Assembly (NCBI GenBank): GCA_032173965.1 | Contig: JAVUNC010000006.1 | Location: 37,357,870-37,421,869 of the forward strand | Length of the DNA stretch: 64,000 nucleotides | Reading direction: 5' to 3' | From: Sitta carolinensis | Lineage: Eukaryota > Chordata > Aves > Passeriformes > Sittidae | Shown here: piece after piece, positions 62,348 to 64,000 of the stretch | Layout of the letters: each line of letters begins with the position of its first letter | Position numbering within the stretch: position 1 is the stretch's first letter | Made by a program: the position numbers and the translations under genes | The notes under the pieces: model-generated | What the model was told of the DNA's origin: nothing | Seen by the model: the letters and a program-made list of their open reading frames with translations, nothing else | The model's database searches: none

Positions 62348-64000
62348 CCATTTATACTGTAAACAAGCAACTATAGTTTGTACTAATCACAGACATTTCA
62401 GGTAGAGGTCCAACCTGTGGCCAGCCCCATGCCTGGACAGGCTACAAATATTGCCATCTTGAGAAATTACCACTGCCACAACTAGTAACATATTTTTCCA
62501 ATTAATTTCAGGGAGGAAATGAGACATTTTTCTTTGTTAATGCCTCTCTCTCTTCCTCTGCTTGCCCATACATTTTATGCTTCCTGATGGTGCTCAGGAG
62601 GCTGTCAGGTTCCCTCCAGCACACTTCCTGCTTCCACCCAGCAGGAATAAACTGCTAGCGCTTTGTTTGAAATGATTCCTGAGAAGTCTGATTCCTCTCA
62701 CCAAAATGTGAATAATTGTAGCATTTGACTTCTGGCTTCCTCCTCAGGGATCCTTCTGAGTTAAATAGTTATTGAATTTATCCTAACAGAGATTGCCAAA
62801 GAAAACTTTATTTGAAGGACATAGGGGGGGAACAAACTGTTTGCTGAACTGAAAAAAGTTTGAAATACTATAAAGGGAGAGAAAAAGTCCCATAATGGAA
62901 GGTGGAAATCTAGGACAGACAAATCAGGCCATAAAATGTAAGATCAACAGAGCAGTGGGAAGCAGGAAAGCATATCCTGGGCCAAACATATCAATGGAGA
63001 CTATTACACACACTGACCTCAGATGTCATATACAACATGCATCTGCAAACCATCTCACACTCCAAAGTCACAAATTACACCAAGCTCAACAAGTTCATAC
63101 TGGAAGAGGCCTGTGTCAACAATAGTTAAGTTCTCAGTGTAAGAAACTAAGATACAGACATCTTCAAACCCATGTATCAAATCTTTCATTTCTAAACTAA
63201 GGCCACTGCTTTTCTTATTTTAAACACCAAGAATGTAGCTCCAAGCAAGGAAAAAGTAGTCATCCTTCTTAACACATCTGCTTAGCACATGCCTTTTAGT
63301 TGTGCAACATCCAGTCCAGCGAAGAGGCAGAAAAGCATGGCAGAAACAACACAGCTCTGAGAAAAGGACCTTAACTCTCTTCGGACCCATGCACCATGAA
63401 GTACTAACAAGGCTCCTTGAATATCAGTAACTGTTATCCAAGTGAAATGCTAATGAGCTCCATGAAAGACAGGTGACTTCTAACTTCCCAGTCACTTTCA
63501 AGTGCAAAGCTCAGATGCAATTTTCAACCCTTCTAGTTTCCATCTGAAAAAGATGAGTGTGAGTACTTGAAAGAAAGTTGCTTTCCAGGTGTTCTAGCAA
63601 CAGCCATTTGTAAAAGGTGTCAGAGCAAAAGCCTGCTCCCTGTTATATTTTTAGCTTAGCTGTGAAATTGGTAGGTGGTCCCCTACATGGAATAGTAGCG
63701 TCACACTTTGGCTTGCACGTAACTCTGTCACCTGCCAATAGTAATGACATGGTAGCAAAAGCCTAATAGAGGATCCCTTACAAGTGAAATATCTTGTTCT
63801 CTTCTATTCTAAATTTTTCCCCCGGGTGAGTTGGTCAAATGACAGGAGATAACATAGAGTCCTCTTGCTGCAAGGCATCTCAGCAGCCCATCTTTCCAGG
63901 TGTTTCCCCACAGCCACAAAATTTGCATATATGCAACAGTGGGCTGTAAGATTTTTCTCTGCTTATGCAGAGATTCTGATACGTGTTACCATGTTAGCCA
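62348..64000. other. Non-coding sequence to the window end
   Basis: Unique sequence with no recognised gene, RNA or repeat. Frames reach at most 76 codons (62895-63125) and have no recognisable domain. Confidence 0.5.

Overview
The window looks like a stretch of songbird-type (passerine) nuclear DNA from a gene desert or a very large intron. The sequence is AT-rich by eye, CpG is scarce, poly-A and A/C-rich tracts are scattered throughout, and interspersed repeats are sparse. Two insertions give the lineage. One is a 3' fragment of a CR1 LINE at 50111-50280, the dominant bird retroposon. The other, at 12768-12906 on the minus strand, has a tRNA-Ile-derived head of about 73 nt joined to a CR1-like tail ending in a bird-type octamer repeat. 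That is the architecture of the passerine SINE known as TguSINE1. I see no mammalian L1 or Alu-like sequence and nothing bacterial.

I found no gene I can name. The open frames are short, many rely on non-ATG starts, and their translations are low-complexity or carry no domain I know. Three segments have exon-like signals and are offered only as candidates: 32272-32397 (good acceptor, then 41 open codons), 56871-56927 (a 57-nt in-frame micro-exon) and 33535-33787 (good acceptor and donor, probably non-coding). Together with 4679-4753 they are all on the plus strand.

Layout: 0-12.7 kb is non-coding sequence with poly-A, a (GGACA)n pentanucleotide repeat, (AAAC)n tracts and two notable inverted repeats (10.3 and 11.7 kb). 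The SINE is at 12.8 kb. From 13 to 26.6 kb there is AT-rich sequence with small tandem duplications, then a G/T-rich block at 26.7 kb. From 28.9 to 34 kb are a T-rich tract, a perfect hairpin at 30.9 kb and two of the candidate exons. From 34.7 to 39.3 kb are A/C-rich, (TA)n and A47 tracts. From 43.5 to 46.0 kb is the most regulatory-looking part, ending in a dense cluster of GATA sites. A small CpG-dense patch lies at 46.8-47.0 kb, and the CR1 fragment at 50.1 kb. From 52.9 kb to the end there are poly-A tracts, an alternating purine-pyrimidine tract, another inverted repeat at 61.2 kb and otherwise unremarkable DNA.

No genes can be seen working together. The best leads are the chimeric SINE, the GATA-site cluster with its palindromic pair, the isolated CpG patch and four strong inverted repeats. 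Whether any stretch is conserved or transcribed cannot be decided from the sequence alone.
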